A stretch of 64,000 nucleotides of DNA from Heliopora coerulea (lineage: Eukaryota; Cnidaria; Anthozoa; Scleralcyonacea; Helioporidae), in contig JASJOG010000191.1 of assembly GCA_030142905.1 (NCBI GenBank), forward strand, positions 379,501 through 443,500. The letters are read 5' to 3'. Made by a program: the position numbers and the translations under genes. The notes beneath the pieces were generated by a model, which was not told the origin of the DNA, ran no database searches, and worked only from the letters and a program-made list of their open reading frames with translations. This document shows, piece after piece, positions 20,637-31,911 of the stretch (the first letter of the stretch is position 1; each line of letters begins with the position of its first letter).

Positions 20637-21436
20637 AGCCTATTTTCCACTAGGCAGAATTTTTCGCTCGAAATGCATTTTCCGCCGGAAAATTTTCCGA
20701 GCGAAAACGCATCTTCAATTTCCACATACGCTCGGCGGCGATCGGAAAATAGAGTCTGCCAAATTTGAAAGATCACAAAACAAAGATGGCGCCCATAAGA
20801 CGACAACACTTGCAAAGGCTATTAATTTTAATTAATAGCCTTTGCAAAATGAGAGGTACAAGAAAAGGTTTTGGGTGCGAAAAATATACGACATATATAT
20901 GTCTTTATATGACGACAGAGATGTATTCCACAGGCAACCAAACTTTCGAAGCTCTTCGATAAATACTTCTGTGTCAAACTCTGTAGACACATTTTCCTCT
21001 TCGACTTCGGTGTTGAATGGATCTACTTCTACTTCACACAAACCTGTATTTTGAGTCGTTATTTGTTGTTGACATTGTGGTTGTTGTTGTTGGGATGAAC
21101 AAAACAATTCATTTAACGAATTTACATCCAATGTACTCAGTCCATCCACACTTTGAGAATTTCCTGACACGCGAAGCAATTCTTTTAACGAGTTAATACC
21201 AAAGCTACTCATGCGAGCATCACCTTTCATGTTGTTTTCCTTTTCTTGCGATCTGATTGGTTGTTTCACTTTGGCGGAATTGCGGAGGCGGAAAAAGTCG
21301 GATCGTTTTCAACTTTATCGCGACAACGCCAATGCCGCCAAGCGGAAAAATGAATAGCTACTGCGCATGTCCAATATTGATTTTCGGGCGGAAAGTGCAT
21401 TTCGAGCGAAAAATTCCGCCTAGTGGAAAATAGGCT
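20637..21436. mobile_element. Harbinger-type element with TAA target duplication
   Basis: The ends are inverted for about 45 bp, starting AGCCTATTTTCCACTAGGC on both sides, with TAA directly repeated outside (20634-20636 and 21437-21439). A 3-bp TAA/TWA duplication is the hallmark of PIF/Harbinger. Removing the element and one TAA rejoins the recombinase exon in frame (CAT|AAG|AGA). It is 800 bp long, lacks a transposase, and keeps part of the MADF/Myb-like protein. Confidence 0.9.
20832..21269 (-). pseudogene. Truncated Harbinger MADF/Myb-like protein
   Basis: The frame of 145 codons is glutamine/serine-rich, then reaches FIEELRKFGCLWNTSLSSYK, the start of a MADF/SANT-type DNA-binding domain. 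Harbinger elements carry such a second protein, which helps the transposase bind the ends. The domain is cut after about 20 residues by an internal deletion of the element. Confidence 0.65.
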
Positions 21437-21807
21437 TAAGAGAAAGGCTGAAGTCCAACAAGAAGATCTCGGCGAAGTGCTGGGCCAGCTGGAGTATAAC
21501 GAGCTGATGGCTGGTTCCACAGCGAAGGAGATGATCGCGGAGTTAAGTAATCTGCAGGCAGATAACATGACGAACTCCACCGATTTTGTAAGACTTCGGG
21601 ACTTGATCATTCTCCGCCTCCTGCTGGTCTCAGTACAACGACCGGGTGCGGTGGCCAACCTAACCATGAACGAATTTGAAAATGGACAATGGGACCAAGA
21701 GAGCAACCTGTATATCACAGGAACCGTCACCCACAAAACACGATCTCTTGGTCCCGCAGGTCTATGCTGGGACAGGACGACCTACCAGCTGGCCCAAGTT
21801 TACCTAG
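21423..21807 (+). pseudogene. Tyrosine-recombinase domain, first exon part
   Basis: The host frame resumes at 21440 after the Harbinger element and encodes the helical core-binding part (QQEDLGEVLGQLEYNELMAG). The catalytic part follows with the first arginine (VSVQRPGAVANLTMNEFENG) and a beta-hairpin lysine (VTHKTRS). A donor TAC CTA G|GTAGGT ends the exon with one leftover base, which matches the next exon. Confidence 0.75.
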
Positions 21808-21895
21808 GTAGGTAAAACTTTACTTATAAGGCAAGAGTAGATCTGTATCACTACTAAGTAAATTATAATTATTCTGAATTGTATTTCTTTTACAG

Positions 21896-22528
21896 AAAAG
21901 TTTCGTCCGTTCTACAAGAACGAATCAACTCTGTTCCTTCCCATGCCAGGATACGCAACCCGTGGAGAGCCATTCTTCATTACGAAGGATGGCAATCCAT
22001 TGGACTCGAATAAAGTGTCCGGAAGATTGGCAACGATGGCCGCGATCCTACACGCCCACTTAAAGGGGAAAATGTCAGGCAAACGTATTAGAAAATCCGC
22101 AGTGACCAACTTCAGAAACCTACCAGCGGCGGTTACCTCGTCCATCTCGAACCGCGACTTGGCCCAGCACGTCGCATTCTCACGCGACTGCCGACTGATT
22201 TTATAATCTGTCGGACATCGTGAAAGAACGAGGAAGAACGGCATCGTCCATAAAATGGACAATTATTGGCCAAGCGGACGAGGAACCGTCACCTGGTAGT
22301 CAAGAACTGCCAAAATTATTAAACTGCGAAAAAAAAGCGAGTCATTACTTAAATGGCGAAGGAAAACATTGACAGCTGGGAGAGGATAACAGATTTTGAA
22401 CCGACATTCATGCTGGACCTTAGTGTGGAAGAAGTTATTCAACCTTTAGTAAACAAGCAAAACAGCGGATCTACACCATCAACGAAACCTTTCACCTCTT
22501 TCTCCAAAGACGAAATGCATGCAATTTA
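21896..22528 (+). pseudogene. Tyrosine-recombinase domain, second exon with frameshifts
   Basis: The exon follows the acceptor TTTTACAG at 21888-21895 and reads EKFRPFYKNESTLFLP onward. KRIRKSAVTNF and LAQHVAFSRDC are the later recombinase boxes. The frame stops at 22204. Shifting by one base restores YNLSDIVKERGRTASS, which supplies the nucleophile tyrosine at 22202-22204. A second shift near 22365 leads to a tail ending FSKDEMHAI at 22528. Such lesions show the gene is dead in this copy. Confidence 0.7.
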
Positions 22529-23537
22529 AGCAAAACAACATTCTGTCGAAACAAAAAGAACAACAAACAGGTCTGTGACAACATTTCAATGAAGGTTGAC
22601 GACATGGAATACTTAAAGTAATAGCACGTTTACCTCATTAAAATTCATTTGTACTAATACACCTTTTGCTCTTCATTACCTGAAAATATACTATCATTAA
22701 CGCCAACCTCAAACTCGTTAACGCAAAAAGACATTCATTTTATTCAATCGACATTCTTTAACGCTTCTGTCGCATTCAATTGCCATTTTGCATAGAAAGT
22801 GACATTTATAAGCGTAGATACGCAACCATTTGTATCAGGGGGCATTCTATAGCGCCAACAGACGACCATTAACACCATTCTACTATACATTAGAGATAAC
22901 AAAATTTCAATTACGGAAGATACTTCTTCGGTCTGTTGCAAGGTCGATTTAAGGTTATATGAAATCGCGAAATGTATAAAAGATAATGGAGTAAAACTAT
23001 CATAATTCGTAAATAAACTGGATTCGGTTTGACAGTTCGAACCTCTTATTTCGCAGATATTTCGATGACTGTTTGGCTATGTAAAATGCTCGACTGACCA
23101 AGTTCTGCTCTGCTGAGCCCTCTCAGAACTGTCTTAACTCACAACACTGAATTATGCTACTGAAGACAGTTCTCCAGTCTTTTGCAGGGTCAAAATGGAA
23201 TCTTAACATGTATTTTAGTTCACAACGCTTTGTTAACACATCGACTTTCGCGTCCTAGAGAAAAAACAAACTGTTTTGCGGCTAAATAAAGCTTCGCGAT
23301 CAATGCTTTCATGCAGCCCAGTACTGCCGTGTATTGTAAGCTTTGATTGGAAAATATGTTTTGTCTAAGATGTAAACGTTGATGTGTGTTAGCAAAGTGC
23401 TGTGAACTACAGCTGGTTAACTGCCTGAAATTATACTTGTCAGGAAAAATGTGGTATGAGAAAGTTTCATAATATCAGTTAAGTGAAAGTGTAGACGAAA
23501 CCACGTTTAAGAGATAAAGGAATAAAACTATCAAAAT
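22529..23537. other. Non-coding; small duplicated block
   Basis: A block of about 45 bp (GTAAAACTATC...AATAAACTGG, 22990-23030) recurs in altered form at 23518-23555. No gene is supported. Confidence 0.4.
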
Positions 23538-23658
23538 CTATAAACAAACTGGTGAACGTAGCTTCCTATAAACAGCTGGTAATGGACAGCAAAAAAAATG
23601 CTCATCTAGTCTTTGCTGTTCGTTTGCTGTTGGTGCAACTGGTGGAGGAGGCAAATAA
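23538..23658 (-). CDS. Possible terminal exon, proline-rich
   Basis: On minus, an acceptor with a pyrimidine tract (TTTTTTATTTCTCAG) precedes an open frame reading YLPPPPVAPTANEQQRLDEH, which ends in TAG at 23540-23538. The composition is protein-like. It could be the last exon of the ankyrin gene that lies upstream on the same strand, but the phase link is not shown. Its 3' part overlaps a small repeated block. Confidence 0.3.
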
Positions 23659-25208
23659 CTGAGAAATAAAAAATGGAATAGACTGCATTATTTCATAGCA
23701 TGAGTGAATTTCTAACAAACAAATTATATGACAGTGGATACATGTAATTATGGTAATTACAAACACTGTATACTGTAATAGATGCAATGGCTGTTCATTG
23801 ATACAGAATGAAATGACATGTCCACTTTATCTTTTACAGAGATAGATATTATGAGATCAAATTGAATTCTGTGTCCATTTTTGCTGCTTATTATCTAAGC
23901 ACCCATGATTGACACTCCCAGATACAAACATGATTTGATAAACTCTAAACAAATTGTGGCCAGACCTTTGAAAGGTACTCTCCATGCAAAAGCATGAATC
24001 AGTTATGTTCCTCTGTTTTTCACAGATCTAAGATCAATATGTAAGATGAATGTTTCCAATCACTCATACAATATAACTTTCAATAAACCTGTTGAAATAT
24101 TTTTTTGCAATTGTTCATTACATTAAACAAATAGATTCCACTTTAGTTTGATCTGAGCAGTTACAGATGCACACATCACACGACTTGATCTGGCAAGGAA
24201 GTCATTATCTAAGACCCACTATGACTAGACTGATTTTTTATTCTAACAAGTATATTATGATGCCAAAAGTAATGTGAAAAATGGAGGGTGGTGTAGGCTG
24301 TTTGGGATGCAATTGTACTGTGCCAAAAAAACAAGAATGTGAGATATTGACATTTTGTGTGAAAGTTCACCATAAGAGTGAAAAGGCCCTGTTAAACATT
24401 TGACATTATGTTGCCATTTATTTATCAAAACACAATCAACAATAGAAAAAGTGTAAGTCCATTCATTAACAATTACAAATTGTGGTGTAAGATATAATTA
24501 CAGTGGTCAGTAATTGGAGACATTTTGGTAACCATTAGAGCAACATAAAGCTTAATATTACTATTTCTTAAGACAAATATTAGTGCCCAGCATAAAACAC
24601 AAAACAAAGCCATTTAATAAGAAAATGGATTTTTATTTGTTTTGTTTCATGTTTTATACTGGTCACTAATACTGTACCACTGTACTACTAGCATCCCAGT
24701 CTGACAAACACTCAAATCAACAGTCCTTCTTAAAGTTCTTCATTTTGCAACCAGCAAACTGATGACAAGAATTAAAATTGTAGTGCATACAATTCTGATG
24801 ATAAAATAAACCTAAATTGTGTATTCTGCCAGGTAATATGGGGCAGATATTTCACAAGTTTCAAATAACTTTTGCAAGCCACGATGCATATATAACATAT
24901 AATATATGTTATAGATATATATTGTTATATTAATATATATATTGATATATTATGATCAAGGCTACCAAATAAGATATTTATTATTTGACTATTCCACAGA
25001 ACTGCTTCTACCCAGTAATAGGAGATTTATTTTATTCAATAATGTGTAATTTACATATGTTCAAGTTTAACCAGTCATTATTTCTCAGAAGCAACAACAC
25101 AATATGCAAGAAGCCAGCAAATTGCTTGAATTTGTTGGATAAAATACAATGCAGAAGATTATACTATTTCTAAACAAATAAAGCTTGTAAAGAATGGTGC
25201 AACAAGAA
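23659..25208. other. Non-coding; AT-rich palindromic tract
   Basis: A TATA-rich, self-complementary tract lies at 24884-24957. I see no exon that I can support. Confidence 0.4.
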
Positions 25209-25450
25209 AAATTTATGTTCTTAATATGCACGCTCTCAAGCTGTTCTCTCAGAAAAACTTTCTGGGTCCCAGAAGGGAATCGAACCCATAACCTTCTGAT
25301 CGCTGGTGAGACTGAGCTACAAAGACTCAGTCTTTGTAGCTCAATGGTTAGAGCATCTCACCGGCGATCAGAAGGCTACAGGTTTGATTCCCGTCTGGGA
25401 CCCAGAAAGTTTTTCTGAGAGAACAGCTTGAGAGCGTGTGTATTAAGAAC
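25209..25450. repeat. Inverted pair of tRNA-derived SINEs
   Basis: The + copy (about 25330-25450) begins TTTGTAGCTCAATGGTTAGA, an A-box, and has GGTTTGATTCCC as B-box about 40 bases on. It then has a tail CAGAAAGTTTTTCTGAGAGA. The minus copy (25209-25325) mirrors it almost base for base, with a centre of only a few bases. The anticodon arm does not fold, so these are SINEs and not tRNA genes. Confidence 0.85.
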
Positions 25451-25535
25451 ATAATTACCAAGCTACCACAAACAAATAAGAGAAATTTAGTCTGCAATCT
25501 GTTTGGGCATGTTTTCTGTTTCCTAGCCATAGGCA

Positions 25536-25690
25536 AAATTCATATAAATAAATAAATAAATGATTAAATAAATAAATAGAAAGATAAATAGGCAAATAAA
25601 CAGATAAATGGACAGACAGGAGAATAAATAAACAATTAAACAGATGAACAAATAAGTGAATGAACTAAATAAAAATAAGTCACATAATAA
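25536..25690. repeat. Degenerate AAAT tetranucleotide repeat
   Basis: AAATAAAT units decay into AAACAGAT and GACAGACAGG variants over about 150 bp. A shorter (AAAAT)n tract lies at 25820-25855. Confidence 0.85.
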
Positions 25691-25700
25691 CTGAGCTCAC

Positions 25701-27810
25701 TTGATATTGACTAAGGTACATGCCATGGCCTGAGCAGTTTCCTGTTGTTTTGAAGCACAGCATCAGGCATTGGTGTTTGAAGTTTACTGTCCTTCACTCT
25801 TATGTCAGTACTCTTTTAAAAAAAGAAATAAATAAAAAATAAAATAAAAAATAAAAAAGATTTGGCTAAATTAGACACAATCTCCACTTAAAATGGTCAC
25901 AGCATGACATTCAGCCATAGGCATTGTGCTCAGGTACATATTAAAGAGAACGTTTTCTACAAGGCCAAGCAGAAGTGAGACAAGGGAACAAAGGGGTAAA
26001 GAGGATAAATGGGACTTATTAAACTGCAAAGAAACTGACACACAAAATTGTCACCTCTAAATTTGCATCATGCATTAAACAATTGTTCGCAAATCATGTA
26101 AAGGTTCAGCCAAAACAAAATCAATTTACAAACTTCACCCTATTCCCACATCATCAAAACAAAAAAAACCAGTGGTCAAAAACAATTAAATCATTAGCTC
26201 TTGTGTAGAATTAATGTCTCATTACCACATCATAAACAATGACTTTATCATATGCTGCAGTTATCTCTTACCTTTTATCTCATTGCAACAAATTGATGCC
26301 AAGAAACTCAAGATATTGCACAGTAAGTCTGAAAAGAAAAACATACTGCAAGTTCTTTACTTATTATGATCAAAATGATACATTAACAGATTCCATCCTC
26401 TACTGAATGTGACTGGTAAACTACAGTAGCCAGAACAAAATACAAAATGCCTTCTCATGCATCATAAAAGCTTTTCATAAATTTGTCCATTTGGCTGGTT
26501 TGAATAAAATCACCTGGTGTTAGCTGGAAAATAGAAAAGGTTACCGTACATTAGTTTATTATTTAGATGACAGAATCATGATATTATGAAGGCATAAGCA
26601 CTTCTGACTGCAGAAAAACATGTTTTTTTCCCTCTTTATATTACCATTTAATAACAATATTTTCAATATGCCAATTAGAACACATTTATGTACAGATGTG
26701 CAGTACATTTGTATGTTTACTAATGAGTTTGGACAATCTTAGCACCTTTCATATAAACATGGCTAGAAAAATTGGAAATTAGCCTTAAATCAGGCCATAT
26801 GAATTATGTGCAATGTCAGGTGACATGTACATCTGACTGGTAATTGTTAGGAAGCAATAAAAGTTATTAAGTAAAGTTATTTGCTGATGTTTATCACATA
26901 GCGAAAGCATTGTTAATTATGGACACACTGCCTGTAGTTGTTTTCCCAGTTAAGTAAAAAGGTCATCATTTTACAAATTTTTCATTAAGGCAGCTATTAT
27001 ACTATCCTAGTTGTCTCACATCTAGTGTCACTACAGCTGAAATGCTCATGTTGCAATTTTTATAAAAAGATATCCACTAAGGACTAAGACTAAACCCAAT
27101 ACTTATTTTCATTAACTGATCATGACTACCATTGCAAGACAAGTTGCATGAAAAATTTTACACTGTAAAACACCTCAAAATTTTGTTGTAGCATTGCTAC
27201 AAGTATTGCAAAAAGTGGAACTTGGTTCAACTTTGTGCAACAATTGCACAATGTTGTGACATTTGGTGATTGCTGACTGTGTTTCATGATGCAATTTCTG
27301 CTGCAACTTGTCTCACAATAAAATTACAAGAAAAGTTGTGATAAAAATTTTGTAAGATACTTGCATAGTGCAAGTACGTAATGCTTGACCATGATTTTTG
27401 CTTTATGACATGTCAGTCATCAACAACAGTCTCTCGTTCTATCTCAAGGCTACTCTAATACAGATGTGGGCAATATTTCATTTTTGTATTGAATGATATA
27501 AGGTTTTGGAAAGAAAAAAATTAACACTAATCTTACTAGCAGGAAGTAAGTAAAAGTAAATGGGAAAATGACACAAGAAAGATTGTGAGACCTTACAGGC
27601 AACCGCTCCTAGCTGCATGGTGCACACACATCCTTCCATAGGTATTAACGTCATAAAGATTTGCTCCAGAAGAAAGGAGCTGGAAAACTCTACCCCCAAT
27701 TACTAGATTGACAAGCATAACTTAGAGTAGTTTCGTCATAATCATGTCCACGAAGCCCGAACGTAAGACGAGAGCCCGCAGTACAGTGCGGTTGCTTGCA
27801 TGAAATATAT
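25701..27810 (-). pseudogene. Ankyrin-repeat gene, decayed
   Basis: Exon a (about 27810-27597) encodes DYDETTLSYACQSSNWG and, one base shifted at a G5 run (near 27703), FQLLSSGANLYDVNTYGRMC then HHAARSGC, a textbook ankyrin repeat. Donor CT|GTAAGG. Exon b (26328-26272) has acceptor TTTTCAG, joins in phase, and reads LLTVQYLEFLGINLLQ, then TGA where a cysteine is usual, then DKR and donor GTAAGAG. Exon c (25812-25701) reads TDIRVKDSKLQTPMPDAVL, and after a shift QETAQAMACTLVNIK, with donor GTGAGC. Ankyrin repeats mediate protein binding, but the specific gene is unknown. Three independent lesions point to a pseudogene, unless the sequence has errors. Confidence 0.6.
25813..26271. other. Intronic sequence of ankyrin-type pseudogene
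   Basis: No exon is seen here, though the repeat phase between exons b and c suggests one exon is missing or unrecognised. Confidence 0.35.
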
Positions 27811-27939
27811 GCCCATAAATCTGATTCGTTAATAAATGGCGGTTAGTTGGAAACTCTAAAAGCGGTACTCAACAATTCTACTCTTTTAGAAACGTGATAT
27901 AAGCCATTTTTCGCCACATCTTTTAGTTTTGTTGCAGCA
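27811..27939. promoter_or_regulatory. Possible bidirectional promoter region
   Basis: About 130 bp separates the start of the minus-strand ankyrin frame from the ATG of the plus-strand KNL1-like gene. Head-to-head genes this close usually share a promoter. No TATA box or CpG cluster is evident, so this is inferred from position only. Confidence 0.3.
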
Positions 27940-27962
27940 ATGAATATCAAAGATGAAAATAG

Positions 27963-29519
27963 GTATGTTTTTGCGTAATACATGTGACACCAGTGTTTGT
28001 TTTAGTGCTTTTAAGCACTAAAAGCATGGCAACTGAAGACATGTTACTTCAACGTACTGACATTCATTTTGATACTGTGCACTACAACTCACTTCTGTTT
28101 TCATGGCCGTTTAGAATTTTACTCATATTAACGCAAGATAATTTACTGTATCTGATTGTGCTCGTCAGTCCCCATGTAAGGGAGGCCAGTCATCGGCAGC
28201 TAATCGTCACAGACTACACGTACTGTAAATGTCGCCTATAGAAGAATATTTTTGAAAGAAAGCTTCACTTCTTTTGCTAAATGAATAGGTGAAGAATTTA
28301 CACGTTCAATGTATATGTACTCGTTTGATATAAGTGCATTTCAGTTAACTGGATGCCATCTTTAAATGGTCATCAATAAACGGACGTTTTGGAATGGATA
28401 CCAGGCATTTTGAAGTTTTACCATTATGATTATTAAGATAATAAACGATTTTGGAGTAATCTGAGGAAGTGTGTAAGTTGTAACTGTAACTTTGTTTTTA
28501 TTTAAGTGATACTGTTAGTATTACGTTATATCTACACATTTAAATTAATTTTATTGATTAAATTTTAATTTTAACCTTTTTTCATTAGTTTACATATACC
28601 ACAATTTTACATCTGAAATTATTTTTGCTATTACAGTATATACATTCTACCTTGATGATAATTCACTTAATGTTCAAACAAGCTGGCCCAGAATACCAGG
28701 ATGCATTTCATTTACATACATTGACATGGTGAGTTTTGCCAGAGTGACATATCCCTGGATCCCTGAATTGCACACAGGTCAAAGTAAGAAGTTTAAAAGG
28801 GTGGTGATGCAGACACAGTAAATGAAGTACTTCAATTTTTACCACCATGAAGCAAACTACACTTATTGAATTTCTGTTTAGATGGTTTATAAACATTTTT
28901 CTTTAAAAATACTGTCTGAAGTGCTTATGCTGTTGTGAAAATTTGGAAATGTTCTTTGCTACATCTCATGTGGGGGCATGTCCTGTCAAACATGTGATAT
29001 ACACTGCATTTAACAAATAGGAAATTGTGTGAGTGTCTCTGTGCTATGATGTGACCATGAATGATGTTACTGTATTTCAACTGGAAAAATGTTTGGTGGA
29101 AATATGAGGCATAGCTGAGTATTTTCAGGTGTTTTTGTAGTTGAAATGGCTTCATAAATGTTTCTGTCAAAAGATATTTTCTATCTATTTTATAAAATAA
29201 CCATGGTTTTTTGAGTTGTTGTGACATTATCCATGTCCAATACAAAATGAAAATAATATCAGCATGCATCTGTACCCTGAGAGGAAATGAAGTTCATCTC
29301 ATCAGAATATGTGTTGGATGTGTGTTATTTTGTAATTATTGTTGATCATGTTGCTATTGATATGTCTACCCTTAGTTTACAGTAAATAAACCATTCTGTG
29401 TTTAATAATAAAACAATCACAGTAACTGTATGTTGTTACTGTGTAAAATGTGACATTACAACAAAAATTCCTGAGTAGTAAAATATTATTTTTCTCCATT
29501 ACTTTTCATTTCAACATAG
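27963..29519. other. Intron 1 of KNL1-like gene
   Basis: No further exon or transposon is recognised. Spurious open frames near 28708-29269 lack splice support. Confidence 0.4.
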
Positions 29520-30120
29520 GTATGTGATAACTCATCCAAAAGACCTGCTTGAAGGGAATCCTGATGGAAGGTGGAAGAAAAAGGAAAAAAGAATGTCTTT
29601 GGTGAGAAAAATTTCATGTACTTGCCACTGATATATCATGTCCAGTGACAATAGTACAGTACAGTACATTACATTGTAAAGGGATGAAAGTTTCTCAAGT
29701 CAAAGATAGCAGTGTGAAAATAACTAATTAATGTATAAAATATATAATTTTGTCATTTCCTTTCTCCCCTGAGAGTTTATTATGTCCTAAGGTTTGAACA
29801 TTGCACATTAAAAATCAATTTTTATGGTACATGCACAGTATGGATTGGTATATTAATTACAATGGTCTGTTTAAATTTTTTAACTAAGACATCATTTAAT
29901 TACTTCATTATAGATTTTAAACATGACAAAATCTCCTGTACATGGATTAGCTTTAGATGACATTGATCCAAACACACAGGTATGGAGTTTTTGTTGCATG
30001 TTGTGGCATCTACTAAGTATTGGAAGAGTTCTTCTGTTTAGACTAATGTATATATATATATATATTATATAAAAATTTTAAAAGTTTCTACAATTAAAAA
30101 GTTTAAAAATGTACATTATG

Positions 30121-30168
30121 ATATAATATAATATAATATAATATAATATAATATAATATAATATAATT
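30121..30168. repeat. (TATAA)n microsatellite
   Basis: About nine ATATA/ATAAT pentamer units occur in tandem. A pure (TA)n tract lies just upstream at 30048-30066. Confidence 0.95.
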
Positions 30169-30736
30169 GAAACAAATGGCAATTACACTCTGTAACTTTC
30201 AAAAAAACTTATAAAAATTTAAGAAAATTAAGTAGTCAATTTTGATTGAATTAATGTACATTACTGCAAGTATTAAACATTTAAGTCTCCACAGTCCCAG
30301 CCAAACTTACCTCCTCTCCAAAGAAGAGACAAACAAACTCCCTCAATCATTGTATGTGGTTGACTGGAAAGATCAAGAGCTCAAGAAGCCAATAGGAAGG
30401 TGACAGACAGAACAAATTTACAGCTTAAAGTCAAACTGCTGGGGTGTACTGAGAGTGAGAAAGATTAAAACAAACTTGAAATTGGCAAAAGGTTATATTG
30501 TAAACTTGTTAATACTGATCAAAGATTTTTCCTTGCACAGGTATTGTTCCAAATTAGCTTTCTCCCAGGGTCAACTTTAAAATTTTCAGTCCAAGGTCAA
30601 AAATGTCATTAGATATTACCTTGAAATTTGGTTATCCTTGGACATTTTTGTTGTATCAGGGCTGAACTTTTGTGGTTGTAAAAAGGAGGCATTGGAATAT
30701 GTCTAACATATAAATTGGAAAGGAAGTGCATAGAGA

Positions 30737-30850
30737 TACAGTAGAACCTGAGTTTTACGACCACCCCTTTTGCCAGGCAAAAGTGGTCGTAAATGTCTGG
30801 TGGTCGCTTAAGACAGATAAGTGATGTCACATGGTGGCAGTACACTATAT
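30737..30850. mobile_element. Fragment of a mariner/Tigger-like MITE
   Basis: The words TACAGTAGAACCTGAGTTTT and GACCACC, followed by an inverted GGTGGTCG-type block, resemble the ends of Tigger-like elements (CAGTAGAACC). Only one end is clear. Confidence 0.35.
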
Positions 30851-31911
30851 CGGGAAACTTAGGGTTGGTTATTGCATGAAGTGTAGAATATTAGAATGAT
30901 TTAACAGAGTTCCATTTTCAACATTGATTTCTGCTTTTGATGATAATTATTGTATGAGATTGAGAGGTATGTTCATGACTTACAAAATTTCATGGCCCTG
31001 ATATTTTGGCAAGTGATGGCTGATCCTTGTGAACTCAATCATCCCTGAAAACTAGCTGCTGAGTTGGTGAAAATATTTTCCTATTGGCAGACATTTGCAG
31101 GCTATCATCAGCCATGTCCATGACTAAATTTGACCCTGATTCTCATAGTAAATATTTATTAGCTCTTCATGCTCACATATTAGCACTTTTGTGACTGGAG
31201 GTCATCCCTTATCAGTAGAGTCATCTGTCATTAGCCAGAGTAAAATGGTGCTAAAAGAGTACTTTGTCTTGGTCTTTGTACTTGTCTTGGGTCTTTGAGC
31301 AAAATAACAAAAGAACATTTATGACGAGCTAGGGAGTTAATTTTTTAGTTTTAGAGTTAATGTTTTTCAGTATTTTTGAAATCAGAGTGGTAAGAATTCA
31401 AAAGTACCTGACAGTTTACACAGGGTTATGAAAATATGACAATTAGTGGCAGATACCGCACATACAAATTTAAACTCATCTGGAAGTCATTAGTACACTG
31501 TAAGTTCAACTTTTAGATTGTTGGTGGAAAACTTGAATGCGTATTGATCCTTCGTAAATGTTTACTCAAAATAACCAGGCGGTTAAAAATATCTTTGTAT
31601 GGGTTTTTCACAGAATTCTGAAGAGACCACTGGAAAATCTTCAAAGTTAAGGAGGTCCACCAGCTGGCATGTCAGCTTTGCTGAAACTTGCTAAATAAAG
31701 TAAGCCATTCCCTGTTATTCCCAGTAGCTAATTACTTGACGGTAAAGTGTGTTTGAGCAAGTGAGGTTTACCAAGAGTTGCCTGTAATAAGCAGTGGGAC
31801 GGACAGCTTGCAAAGACCGTTCACTGAAACTGATGTTACTGACTACTGTGGGAATTTTGCAAAATAACTGGTAATGCAGTTAAAATTACAATCAGTTCAG
31901 TTTGTGTTTTT

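Larger units (their letters stand above)
17368..22528 (+). pseudogene. Multi-exon zinc-finger/tyrosine-recombinase gene, broken by insertions
   Basis: Exon A 17368-17702 is acidic and serine-rich. Exon B 17788-18041 has two C2H2-like fingers (CPRCGKSFKRLTVHLQNMH; CPVPSCSSLVCRVDVHLKKH). Exon C starts at 18121 and encodes more acidic sequence, then a helical core. Splice phases agree (A-B phase 0, B-C phase 2). Exon C is split by a Penelope dimer (18669-20491) and again by a Harbinger element (20637-21436). The frame then resumes into a tyrosine-recombinase-like domain to 21807, and continues in exon 21896 onward. Recombinase features: R in VQRPGAVANLT, K in THKTRS, KRIRKSAVT, LAQHVAFS and the Y of YNLSDI. 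A frameshift sits just before the tyrosine (about 22200) and another near 22365. Crypton-type recombinases or related domesticated genes are the closest concept. The first exon is not found. Confidence 0.75.
29980..31613. other. Intron 3 of KNL1-like gene
   Basis: It contains AT and TATAA microsatellites and a fragment of a DNA-transposon end. An exon-looking frame near 30298-30404 is excluded because exons 3 and 4 already join in phase. Confidence 0.45.

Noticed and set aside
20393..20835. Short frames across the recombinase exon and Harbinger end
   Set aside because: They cross the transposon boundary. Only the host frame and the MADF fragment have support.
25328..25400. tRNA gene
   Set aside because: A- and B-boxes are present, but the anticodon arm does not pair and a SINE tail follows. 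An inverted twin copy sits next to it.
30298..30404. Exon-like frame (YVVDWKDQELKKPIGR) in intron 3 of the KNL1-like gene
   Set aside because: Its phase does not fit exon 3, and exons 3 and 4 already join in frame without it.
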